NCBI GenBank assembly: GCA_045560765.1
Contig: JBJKZD010000009.1
Coordinates: 744,001 to 808,000, forward strand
Direction of reading: 5' to 3'
Length of the DNA stretch: 64,000 nt
Origin: UBA9926 sp913064795
Lineage (GTDB): Bacteria; Pseudomonadota; Gammaproteobacteria; Pseudomonadales; Azotimanducaceae
Shown piece after piece: positions 8,661-16,354 of the stretch; the stretch's first letter is position 1, and every line of letters starts with the position of its first letter. The position numbers and the translations under genes were made by a program. The notes under the pieces are model-generated. The model searched no databases and had not been told where the DNA came from. It worked only from the letters and a program-made list of their open reading frames with translations.

Positions 8661-9932
8661 GTGTTTTTTGACCGGCCTACCAGCGGCTCCCAAGCGCTTC
8701 TTGTTTTCATTCAGAACAAAGGCTCCGAGCTTGCCACACCAGAAGAAATTGAAGAGCTGACCGTCTCTGCCGGCCTTATGCCGATTGCCCTCGTCAAAAG
8801 TGCCCGTAAGGAGCCGCATCCAAAAACCCTTGTCGGATCCGGTAAGGTTGAGGAAATCAAGGACGCGGCGGAATCCGCTTCAGCGGAACTGATCATCTTT
8901 AGCGAGGACTTGACCTCAACCCAAGAGCGAAATCTTGAAGCAGCGATTGGTAAGCGAGTGATGGGCCGTACGGCACTGATCTTAGAGATTTTTGCCCAAC
9001 GGGCTCGCACCTTTGAAGGGCAGCTGCAGGTGGAGCTAGCTCAGCTTGACCACAGCGCTTCTCGATTGGTCAGAGGCTGGACTCACCTCGATCGTCAACG
9101 CGGCGGCGCTGGCGCCGGGCTTGGCGGTGCTGGAGAAACCCAGTTAGAAGCGGATCAACGGCTTCTGGGTGCGCGCAACAAAAAGCTTAAGGAAAAGCTA
9201 GCAAGAGTTCAGCGGCAGCGTCATCAGAGCCGACGGGCGCGGGTTAAATCCGAGACCGCGACGATTGCCCTAGCGGGTTACACCAATGCGGGGAAGTCGA
9301 CTTTGTTCAATCGTTTGACCGAGGCTAATGTTCATGCCGCGGATCAATTGTTTGCAACGCTTGACCCGACGTTGCGACAGATCGCGTTACCACTTGCGGG
9401 CAAAGCCGTGCTTTCCGATACGGTGGGCTTTATTCGGGCATTGCCCCATGGATTGATTGAGGCTTTTAAGGCCACGTTAGAAGAAGTGTCTGAGTCGACC
9501 TTGATTCTCCACGTCATCGACGCTGCCGCTGATGAAAAGCAGGAGCGGGAGCTTGAGGTGAATGCGGTTTTGTCTGAGATTGGTGCAAGCCGAGTTCCTC
9601 AGTTGTTGGTGCTGAACAAATCGGATCTTGTGGAAGATGCCGGGCCAGAGGTTCGCCGAAATGCAATGGGTATCCCCGTATCGGTCCAGGTTTCGGCGAT
9701 TGACGGCAGAGGGCTGCCCGCGTTGGTCCGTTGTATTGATGAGCTGATTGCCAGTGACGTGGTCAACACAGTGATCAAACTGACCCCTGAACAGGGCCGC
9801 ATCAGAGCAAAGTGTTTCGAAATGGCATCAGTGATCGAAGAAGTCATGCAGGACTGTGGAACAATCGAAATGCATTTACGTATAGAAAAGAAGAACCTTG
9901 CACGCCTGAATGCGGCAATTACGAGCGCTTAG
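8661..9932 (+). CDS. hflX: Ribosome-rescue GTPase HflX
   Basis: HflX is a ribosome-binding GTPase that splits stalled 70S ribosomes, notably after heat stress. The N-terminal glycine-rich, ribosome-contacting segment is followed by a basic coiled coil and then the G domain, with G1 GYTNAGKST, G3 DTVGF and G4 NKSD. It has 423 residues. The start is GTG at 8661, 17 bp after hfq, with only a weak ribosome-binding site, which suggests translational dependence on hfq. Confidence 0.96.
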   Translation: MFFDRPTSGSQALLVFIQNKGSELATPEEIEELTVSAGLMPIALVKSARKEPHPKTLVGSGKVEEIKDAAESASAELIIFSEDLTSTQERNLEAAIGKRVMGRTALILEIFAQRARTFEGQLQVELAQLDHSASRLVRGWTHLDRQRGGAGAGLGGAGETQLEADQRLLGARNKKLKEKLARVQRQRHQSRRARVKSETATIALAGYTNAGKSTLFNRLTEANVHAADQLFATLDPTLRQIALPLAGKAVLSDTVGFIRALPHGLIEAFKATLEEVSESTLILHVIDAAADEKQERELEVNAVLSEIGASRVPQLLVLNKSDLVEDAGPEVRRNAMGIPVSVQVSAIDGRGLPALVRCIDELIASDVVNTVIKLTPEQGRIRAKCFEMASVIEEVMQDCGTIEMHLRIEKKNLARLNAAITSA

Positions 9933-9993
9933 ACAATGCATCTTGGCGCGATAAGTGGGAAGATAACACTCAACAGCGGATTTGGAGAAAGAC

Positions 9994-11121
9994 ATGGCCT
10001 GGAATGAACCCGGCAACGGTGGAGATAAGGATCCCTGGGGCAATCGACAGGATCAAGGACCACCCGATTTGGATGAGGCGTTTAAGAAGCTCAGAGACAA
10101 TTTGGGCGGAATGTTCGGCGGCGGTAAAAACAGTGCGCCCTCGGGCGGCGGCGGTCTGACGTCATCATTGCTTATATTAATCGTCCTGGGCGGCCTCGTT
10201 GGCTATGGCCTTATGGGAATTTATACCTTGGATGAACAGGAGCGGGGCGTCGTGCTGAGATTCGGCGAAGTTCAAGAAGCCATTGTGATGCCGGGGCTTA
10301 GCTGGTACCCGCCGATTGTCGACAAAGTGATCATTCACAATGTTTCCAGAGTGAGGTCGCACCCCCATGATTCGGAGATGCTCACCGAAGACGAGAATAT
10401 CGTCAAAGTGAAGCTGACGGTTCAATATGTCATCGACGATGTAAAGAAATACGCGCTCGAAGTAAGAGATCCAGAAAAAAGTCTGCATCAGTCGACCGAA
10501 GCTGCGGTCCGTCATGTCGCTGGTAGCACGGAGATGGATGAGGTTCTGACCGAAGGTCGTGCGGTGATGGGCGATGAGATTAAAGCGCGTATCCAAAATT
10601 ACATGATGGCCTACGGCACGGGTATTTTCGTGACCCAGGTCAACGTCGATGAGACAGCGCCGCCAGATGCGGTTCGGGAAGCGTTTGATGAAGTCATCAG
10701 AGCCCGGGAAGACGAAGTGAGAGTGCGCAACGAGGCGGACGCCTACGCCAATCAGGTCATCCCTGAGGCCCGGGGTGAGGCGCAGCGTTACTTGGAGGAG
10801 GCCGAGGGTTATCGACAACGGGTTGTTGCCCAGGCGAGAGGTGAAGCCGAACGATTTAACCAGCTCTATGTGGAATACAAGGCTGCGCCCGAGGTCACCC
10901 GTGAGCGCATGTACCTCGATACGATGGAGGCGGTGATGTCTAACTCATCAAAAGTGATGATCGATGTCGAGGGCGGCAATAACATGATGTATATCCCGCT
11001 CGATCGCATGATGCAGCAGGGCGGACAAACTGTCCGCGGCAATGGTATGGCTGGGTCTGACTCGGTTTCTCAAAGACCCCAAGACACGACGTCTGCTCGC
11101 AGCCGTCGAGATCGTCAGTAG
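9994..11121 (+). CDS. hflK: HflK, FtsH protease modulator (SPFH/prohibitin family)
   Basis: HflK forms, with HflC, a large membrane cage around the FtsH protease. The start is set at ATG 9994 (MAWNEPGNGGDKDPWG, the same opening as E. coli HflK), with GGAGAAA just upstream; an in-frame TTG at 9982 is less likely. A Gly-rich cytoplasmic N-terminus precedes one transmembrane helix (about 50-70). The SPFH domain follows, then a long charged helix. 375 residues. It lies 14 bp upstream of hflC. Confidence 0.96.
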   Translation: MAWNEPGNGGDKDPWGNRQDQGPPDLDEAFKKLRDNLGGMFGGGKNSAPSGGGGLTSSLLILIVLGGLVGYGLMGIYTLDEQERGVVLRFGEVQEAIVMPGLSWYPPIVDKVIIHNVSRVRSHPHDSEMLTEDENIVKVKLTVQYVIDDVKKYALEVRDPEKSLHQSTEAAVRHVAGSTEMDEVLTEGRAVMGDEIKARIQNYMMAYGTGIFVTQVNVDETAPPDAVREAFDEVIRAREDEVRVRNEADAYANQVIPEARGEAQRYLEEAEGYRQRVVAQARGEAERFNQLYVEYKAAPEVTRERMYLDTMEAVMSNSSKVMIDVEGGNNMMYIPLDRMMQQGGQTVRGNGMAGSDSVSQRPQDTTSARSRRDRQ

Positions 11122-11135
11122 TTTAGGAGACTAAT

Positions 11136-12014
11136 ATGTCTAATCGATTAGCGGTAATCATGATTCTTCTGGCGGGGTTGGTTCTGATCGGATCAAGTTC
11201 GGTGTATATCGTCAATGAAATGGAGCGGGGAGTCTTACTCAGATTGGGTAAGGTGGTTAATCCTGATATTTCAACGGGCATCCATCTGAAGCTGCCTTTC
11301 ATGGAAGAAGTACGCATATTCGATGGCAGAGTACTGACTGTCGATGCGCCTGCAGAACGATTTTTGACGCTGGAAAAAAAGGCATTGATCGTTGATTCTT
11401 TTGCTAAGTTCAGGGTTAAAAAAGTCGAAACCTACTATACAGCCACCTCAGGTGATCAGAGGCGAGCTGAAGAGCTCTTAAAGCAACGGATCAACAATGG
11501 CCTTCGAAACGAAATCAGTAAGCGAACGCTGCACGAAGTGGTCTCAGGGCAGCGCGACGAGTTGATGGAAGCGCTTGTGGTGGCGCTCAACGAGGTCGCG
11601 GATGCCGAACTGGGTGTCGAGGTGGTTGATGTTCGTGTTAAGCGAATTGATTTACCTCAGGAAGTGAGTCAATCCGTCTACATGCGAATGAACACCGAGC
11701 GAGATATCGAGGCCAAGGAGCATCGCGCCAAGGGGCAAGAATTAGCGGTTGGAATTCGCGCAGATGCAGACAAGCAACGAGAGGTAATCCTCGCGGAAGC
11801 TTACGGAGATGCAGAGATTGTCAGGGGTAATGGCGACGCTGAGGCGGCGGCCTCCTATGCTCGGGCCTTCAACCAAGACAAAGAGTTCTACAAGTTTTAT
11901 CGAAGCATGGCAGCCTACAAACGAACATTTGCTGAGAAAAGCGATATTTTACTGCTCGATCCCAACAGTGATTTTTTCAAGTATCTGAACGATAGCCAGT
12001 CCTTAAAAAACTGA
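11136..12014 (+). CDS. hflC: HflC, FtsH protease modulator (SPFH/prohibitin family)
   Basis: HflC is the partner of HflK in the periplasm-facing FtsH-regulating complex. One N-terminal transmembrane segment (about 5-23) is followed by an SPFH domain that opens with NEMERGVLLRLGKVV, then a long helix rich in Ala and Glu (about 185-245). Its 292 residues are slightly fewer than in E. coli. The start ATG has TTTAGGAGA upstream. Confidence 0.96.
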   Translation: MSNRLAVIMILLAGLVLIGSSSVYIVNEMERGVLLRLGKVVNPDISTGIHLKLPFMEEVRIFDGRVLTVDAPAERFLTLEKKALIVDSFAKFRVKKVETYYTATSGDQRRAEELLKQRINNGLRNEISKRTLHEVVSGQRDELMEALVVALNEVADAELGVEVVDVRVKRIDLPQEVSQSVYMRMNTERDIEAKEHRAKGQELAVGIRADADKQREVILAEAYGDAEIVRGNGDAEAAASYARAFNQDKEFYKFYRSMAAYKRTFAEKSDILLLDPNSDFFKYLNDSQSLKN

Positions 12015-12041
12015 GACAACCCGTGGTTGAGGTAGGGACTT

Positions 12042-12233
12042 ATGGACCTTGATGACTTGTGGGTGGCCTTGTGCCTAGTTTTGGTCCTTGAAGGCCTGAT
12101 ACCTTTTGCGGCACCTAATCGTTGGAAACGTCTTGTCTCCGCCGTTCAGGATATGGAAGATAACGCGCTGAGAAGTTATGGGCTGGCAATGATGTTGCTA
12201 GGGACAGGACTTCTCTACTTGTTAAACGGTTAG
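12042..12233 (+). CDS. DUF2065 small inner-membrane protein (YjeT family)
   Basis: This 63-residue protein has two predicted membrane helices (about 5-22 and 45-61) separated by a short basic/acidic loop containing APNRWKR. It belongs to the DUF2065/YjeT family, which is regularly found directly after hflC, as here. Its role is unknown; an accessory part in the HflKC-FtsH neighbourhood is only a guess from position. Confidence 0.88.
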   Translation: MDLDDLWVALCLVLVLEGLIPFAAPNRWKRLVSAVQDMEDNALRSYGLAMMLLGTGLLYLLNG

Positions 12234-12247
12234 GATGGTCCGCCCCT

Positions 12248-13423
12248 ATGACGATTGAGCACTGGCTGTTGCCCGATGGTGTTGAAGATATTCTTCCAGA
12301 ACCCGCCGCTAAGTTGGAACAAGCCCGCCGCGTCTGCTTAGATCTTTTTAAGCGCTGGGGGTACCAATACGTCATTCCCCCAAAACTCGAATTCTTAGAA
12401 TCTCTCCTGACCGGGACGGGCCAAGATTTAGACCTCAAAACGTTTAAAGTGATCGATCAACTGACGGGTCGCATGATGGGTCTGCCTGCGGATTTAACCC
12501 CCCAAACGGCGCGGATCGACGCCCATAGTTTAGGTCGCTCCGCGGTTACGAGATTGTGTTACGCAGACTTTGTCCTGCAAAGCCGCCCGGATCATATGTT
12601 GGCCTCAAGAACGCCTCTGAAGGTCGGCGCAGAACTTTTTGGTGAACCGGAACTTTCCGGTGACGTTGAAATGATCAGTCTACTGATGGAGACGTTGAAT
12701 GCTTTGGGTTTGGAGGGCGTTCAATTGGAGCTGGGTGATGTCAGTATTTTTCGGTGTCTTCTGGGTCAGGCTAATCTTAATCAAGACCAGCAGTCAGAGA
12801 TATTTTCTTTGGTTCAAAGAAAATCCCACGATGCTCTCGCGGAAAAGGTTCGGGAACAGGAATTGCCCCCCATGCTGGCTGGCTTGATTTGCGAGCTACC
12901 TCGCCTGTCCGGAGATGCTGCGATTTTAGATACGGCGGCAGCCTTGGTTAAGGACTGGCCACAAATCGCTATGGCGATTGATAATCTCGCTGAATTGAGC
13001 GGGGCTATTAAGCAAAGGTTCCCCAATGTCCAACTGAGCTTCGATCTGTCGGAGTTGCGTGGATTTGAGTACCATACCGGGGTTGTTTTTTCTGTATTCC
13101 TACCCGACTCCGGGCAAACCGTAGCTAAGGGTGGGCGTTACGATAATATTGGTGCCGTGTTTGGTCGAGCCAGAGCAGCGACTGGGTTCGATATAGAGTT
13201 ACTCTCCGTCAGCGATCAAATTTCTGAAACCCCAGCAGCAAAAGTTGTCCACTGTGATTCAGGCAGCACAATGAATATTGTGGAAAAATGGTCTGCCATT
13301 GCTGCTTTGCGTTCTCAAGGTTATATCGTCGTTGAGGGTTCAGCCGAGCAGAAACCAGGGGATGCACGTTTGGCCTGGGTGGATGGAGCCTGGAATCTTC
13401 AACCGATTGAGCAGAATTCATGA
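12248..13423 (+). CDS. hisZ: ATP phosphoribosyltransferase regulatory subunit HisZ
   Basis: HisZ is a catalytically inactive histidyl-tRNA synthetase paralogue that activates the short form of HisG, the first enzyme of histidine synthesis. The N-terminal WLLPDGVEDILP and the class II synthetase-like segments (DLTPQTARI and KGGRYDN) are diagnostic. 391 residues. It sits 14 bp after the DUF2065 gene and 27 bp before purA. The hflC-yjeT-hisZ-purA order is standard in Pseudomonas-like genomes and predicts a short-form HisG elsewhere. Confidence 0.95.
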   Translation: MTIEHWLLPDGVEDILPEPAAKLEQARRVCLDLFKRWGYQYVIPPKLEFLESLLTGTGQDLDLKTFKVIDQLTGRMMGLPADLTPQTARIDAHSLGRSAVTRLCYADFVLQSRPDHMLASRTPLKVGAELFGEPELSGDVEMISLLMETLNALGLEGVQLELGDVSIFRCLLGQANLNQDQQSEIFSLVQRKSHDALAEKVREQELPPMLAGLICELPRLSGDAAILDTAAALVKDWPQIAMAIDNLAELSGAIKQRFPNVQLSFDLSELRGFEYHTGVVFSVFLPDSGQTVAKGGRYDNIGAVFGRARAATGFDIELLSVSDQISETPAAKVVHCDSGSTMNIVEKWSAIAALRSQGYIVVEGSAEQKPGDARLAWVDGAWNLQPIEQNS

Positions 13424-13450
13424 AAGCGGATAAGCGAGGTAAGGGTTCCG

Positions 13451-14707
13451 ATGAGTAAAAAGAACGTAGTGGTCATCGGAACCCATTGGGGGGATGAGGG
13501 TAAGGGTAAGATCGTTGACCTGTTGACAGAAGACGTTGCCGCAGTTGTTCGGTTTCAGGGCGGCCACAACGCAGGACACACCCTAGTGGTCGAAGGGAAA
13601 AAGACCGTGCTCCATCTGATCCCATCGGGCATCTTGCATCCAGGTGTTCGCTGTCTGATTGGTAATGGCGTCGTCTTGTCGATACCCGATTTGATGAAGG
13701 AAATCGCTGAACTCGAAGAAACCGGTGTCAGTGTTCGAGATCGGATGTTACTGAGTCTGGATTGTCCATTAATCATGCCCTATCACGTGGCCCTCGATCG
13801 TTGCGTGGAACTTAGGCGTGGTAACCAAAAAATAGGCACGACCGGCCGAGGGATTGGTCCTGCTTATGAAGACAAAGTCGGACGCAGGGGCTTAAGGCTC
13901 CGAGATTTGCTGGATCGTGAGCAGCTGATTTATAAGATTGAAGGGCTGCTTGAATATCATAACTTTATGCTCGAGCAGTACTATGAGGCCGAGCCTGTGA
14001 GTCTGGCGGAATGCCTGGCAGCAAGTCTGGATTATGTGGAGGCCCTCAAGCCCATGATGGGGGATGTTTTGACGACCTTGGCAGACTATCGGCGTTCAGG
14101 CGCCGCGGTTTTATTCGAGGGAGCCCAAGGTGCGTTGCTCGATATTGATCACGGGACTTATCCCTTTGTGACGTCATCAAATACAACTGCAGGCGCAATC
14201 AGTGCGGGCTGCGGGGTCGGGCCTTTGTATCTTGATTATATTTTAGGGATCACGAAAGCCTATACCACCCGGGTCGGAGAAGGACCCTTCCCAACGGAAC
14301 TCCATGATGAAACGGGTCGCCATCTCGCTGAAGTGGGTCATGAATTTGGAGCCACAACGGGACGGCCAAGGCGCTGCGGTTGGCTGGATTTGGCGGCGCT
14401 TCGAAGGGTTGTCGAGATGAACAGTCTGTCCGCACTGTGTATGACGAAGCTCGACGTGCTCGATGGTCTTAAAGAGATTGGTCTTTGCGTTGACTATGAG
14501 ATGGACGAGCAGGGAAGGCCAGCACCGGTCTACGAATTTCTGCCAGGCTGGGACGAACCGACGGCAGGACTTCAGTCTTTTGATGCGTTGCCGCTCACAG
14601 CCCAAGCCTATCTCGCCCGAATCGAATCGATTTGTGGTGTCCCGGTCGATATTGTCTCGACTGGACCCGACCGAGCAGAAACAATCCTCAGATCATCGCT
14701 AGATTGA
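13451..14707 (+). CDS. purA: Adenylosuccinate synthetase
   Basis: PurA joins IMP and aspartate with GTP to give adenylosuccinate, the first committed step to AMP. The phosphate-binding loop reads GTHWGDEGKGK, keeping the catalytic Asp; the catalytic His is in GGHNAGHT. GTTGRGIGPAYEDK and STGPDR are also conserved. The loop normally has Gln where His is found here (GTQWGDEGKGK). At 418 residues it is about 14 shorter than E. coli PurA, with the loss near the C-terminal third. The ATG follows GAGGTAAGGG. Confidence 0.97.
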   Translation: MSKKNVVVIGTHWGDEGKGKIVDLLTEDVAAVVRFQGGHNAGHTLVVEGKKTVLHLIPSGILHPGVRCLIGNGVVLSIPDLMKEIAELEETGVSVRDRMLLSLDCPLIMPYHVALDRCVELRRGNQKIGTTGRGIGPAYEDKVGRRGLRLRDLLDREQLIYKIEGLLEYHNFMLEQYYEAEPVSLAECLAASLDYVEALKPMMGDVLTTLADYRRSGAAVLFEGAQGALLDIDHGTYPFVTSSNTTAGAISAGCGVGPLYLDYILGITKAYTTRVGEGPFPTELHDETGRHLAEVGHEFGATTGRPRRCGWLDLAALRRVVEMNSLSALCMTKLDVLDGLKEIGLCVDYEMDEQGRPAPVYEFLPGWDEPTAGLQSFDALPLTAQAYLARIESICGVPVDIVSTGPDRAETILRSSLD

Positions 14708-14910
14708 TCTGACTGTCTGAGGAGTCCAGATGTCGGCTCCAGGGAATTCTTAAGCGTTGCCACCTTAGAGCCAGCGTTACCATCATGTTGCGATGAGGCA
14801 CTCAGCGGGTCGCGGCGAAGACAGCGCTTTTAATGCAGCACAAAGTGCAGAGCTTGACGGGGCCATCGTTTTTCCGCCTAAATGCAAGACGGTGACTTTG
14901 AGATGGATCC

Positions 14911-14951
14911 CTCATTGACCGAATGGTGTCAATGAGCGGACAACCGTCCGC
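14911..14951 (+). promoter_or_regulatory. Two adjacent inverted repeats in the leader of the Ldh2-type dehydrogenase
   Basis: A perfect 9-bp inverted repeat (CTCATTGAC at 14911-14919, GTCAATGAG at 14928-14936, loop 8 nt) is followed at once by a perfect 6-bp one (GCGGAC at 14936-14941, GTCCGC at 14946-14951, loop 4 nt). They end 46 bp before the GTG start. They may be an operator or a leader hairpin; there is no T-run, so they are not a normal terminator. The rest of the 14708-14997 gap shows no gene. Confidence 0.45.
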
Positions 14952-14997
14952 AGACAACCGGTCGCGACCTCCAATCTACTTCCATAAGGAATGTTCA

Positions 14998-16092
14998 GTG
15001 ATCATCGATCATCTCAAGCTAAAATCATTTGCTCAAACCATTTTTGAACGCCTCGGTACAGAACCTGACAAAGCGCTTGAGACAGCAGCTCATCTTGTTG
15101 AAGCCAACTTGAAGGGACACGATTCCCACGGCGTTGGGATGATTCCCAACTATGTGGGCAGTGCTTTAAGGGGGGGGCTCAAGGTCAACGAAAACGCGTC
15201 GGTTTTGAAGGATCATGGCGCCGTCTTGCTGACTGACGGCGGATTTGGTTTGGGACAGGTCGTCGGACGACAGGCGACGGATCTTGGCATTGAAAAAGCA
15301 AAACAACTGGGCTTGGCCTGCGTGGGTGCGCGCAATAACTATCATCTGGGTCGCATCGGAACGTATGCCGAACACTGCGTCGCCGCGGGAATGGTCTCGA
15401 TTCATTTCGTCAATGTTGTTGGACACCCACCCTTTGTGTCGCTTTGGGGTAGCCGAGAAAAAAGATTACAAACGAACCCCTTTTGCTGCGGCGTTCCAAC
15501 TGAAAGTGCGCCGCTGATTTTGGACATGGCAACCAGTGCCATTGCCCTGGGTAAAGTTCGGGTTGCAAATATGAAAGGTGAACCGGTCCCAGAAGGCGCC
15601 TTGTTTGATGCAGCCGGTCGGCCAACCCAGGATGCTAACGCGATTGCTGAGGGAGGATCTTTGGGGCCTTTTGGAGGACACAAAGGCTCTGGGCTCGCGC
15701 TCATGTGTGAGTTGCTTGGCGGCGCATTGGCCGGTGAGTGGACGATGCAGGATTTAGACAAACAGCAAGAAATGACTGTAAATCACATGTTGATGTTGAT
15801 CCTTGACCCTGATGTGTTCGGCGGTGCGGCGGGCTTTGCCCGGGAAGTTGCTGGGATGCAAGCGTACGCGCGAAGTGCTGCGCCTGCTGAGGGATTTGAT
15901 CAAGTGCAGTTGCCGGGGGATCCTGAACGCGCAAGTCGAGCCCACCGGCTTACTCAAGGAATACCGATTGATGAGCAATCCTGGGGTGCAATTTGTTCGG
16001 CCGCAGAAAAAGCCGGGTTTAAGTCGGTCAGAGATCGAAGCCTTCGAAGCTTGAAGAAGGGTTTGATGGTTAGGCAGGGATCAGAGCCCTAG
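14998..16092 (+). CDS. Malate/L-lactate dehydrogenase family (Ldh2) oxidoreductase
   Basis: This is an NAD(P)-dependent 2-hydroxyacid oxidoreductase of the Ldh2/MdhC/YlbC/DpkA superfamily, unrelated to Rossmann-type malate dehydrogenases. Family features are GHDSHGVGMIP with the catalytic His, the Asn/Tyr/His stretch NNYHLGRIG, and GPFGGHKGSGLAL near residue 230. GTG at 14998 is chosen because AAGGA lies 7 bases upstream; the frame is open back to 14923 but without a ribosome-binding site. 364 residues. The substrate could be malate, lactate, ureidoglycolate or another 2-hydroxyacid. It is not part of the conserved core and stands alone between purA and the tRNA gene. Confidence 0.85.
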   Translation: MIIDHLKLKSFAQTIFERLGTEPDKALETAAHLVEANLKGHDSHGVGMIPNYVGSALRGGLKVNENASVLKDHGAVLLTDGGFGLGQVVGRQATDLGIEKAKQLGLACVGARNNYHLGRIGTYAEHCVAAGMVSIHFVNVVGHPPFVSLWGSREKRLQTNPFCCGVPTESAPLILDMATSAIALGKVRVANMKGEPVPEGALFDAAGRPTQDANAIAEGGSLGPFGGHKGSGLALMCELLGGALAGEWTMQDLDKQQEMTVNHMLMLILDPDVFGGAAGFAREVAGMQAYARSAAPAEGFDQVQLPGDPERASRAHRLTQGIPIDEQSWGAICSAAEKAGFKSVRDRSLRSLKKGLMVRQGSEP

Positions 16093-16186
16093 TTCGATAA
16101 ATGAGCGGTGCTCGACGGCGATTCCCGGTATAATAAAAAGCTAGAAGGCCGACAGTAAGGCAACCGCCGTTCCGATGGGACAAAAA

Positions 16187-16273
16187 TGGTGCCGAGGAGA
16201 GGACTTGAACCTCCACGGGGTTTCCCCCACTAGCACCTGAAGCTAGCGTGTCTACCAATTCCACCACCTCGGC
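16187..16273 (-). tRNA. tRNA-Leu (anticodon CAG)
   Basis: The minus strand reads as an 87-nt class II tRNA: acceptor GCCGAGG pairing with CCTCGGC, discriminator A and an encoded CCA at 16189-16187. The D arm contains TTGGTAGACACG. The anticodon stem CTAGC/GCTAG encloses a loop TTCAGGT with anticodon CAG. A long variable arm (TGGGGGAAACCCC) and a T arm with GTTCAAG follow. It decodes CUG. It lies antisense to its neighbours, in the gap before rnr. Confidence 0.96.
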
Positions 16274-16354
16274 GAAGAGGAGCCGCAGATTACTAGGACC
16301 TAGTGATTCTGTCAACGCGAGCCGGACCGCAACAGCAGTTGCAAGGACAATAAT

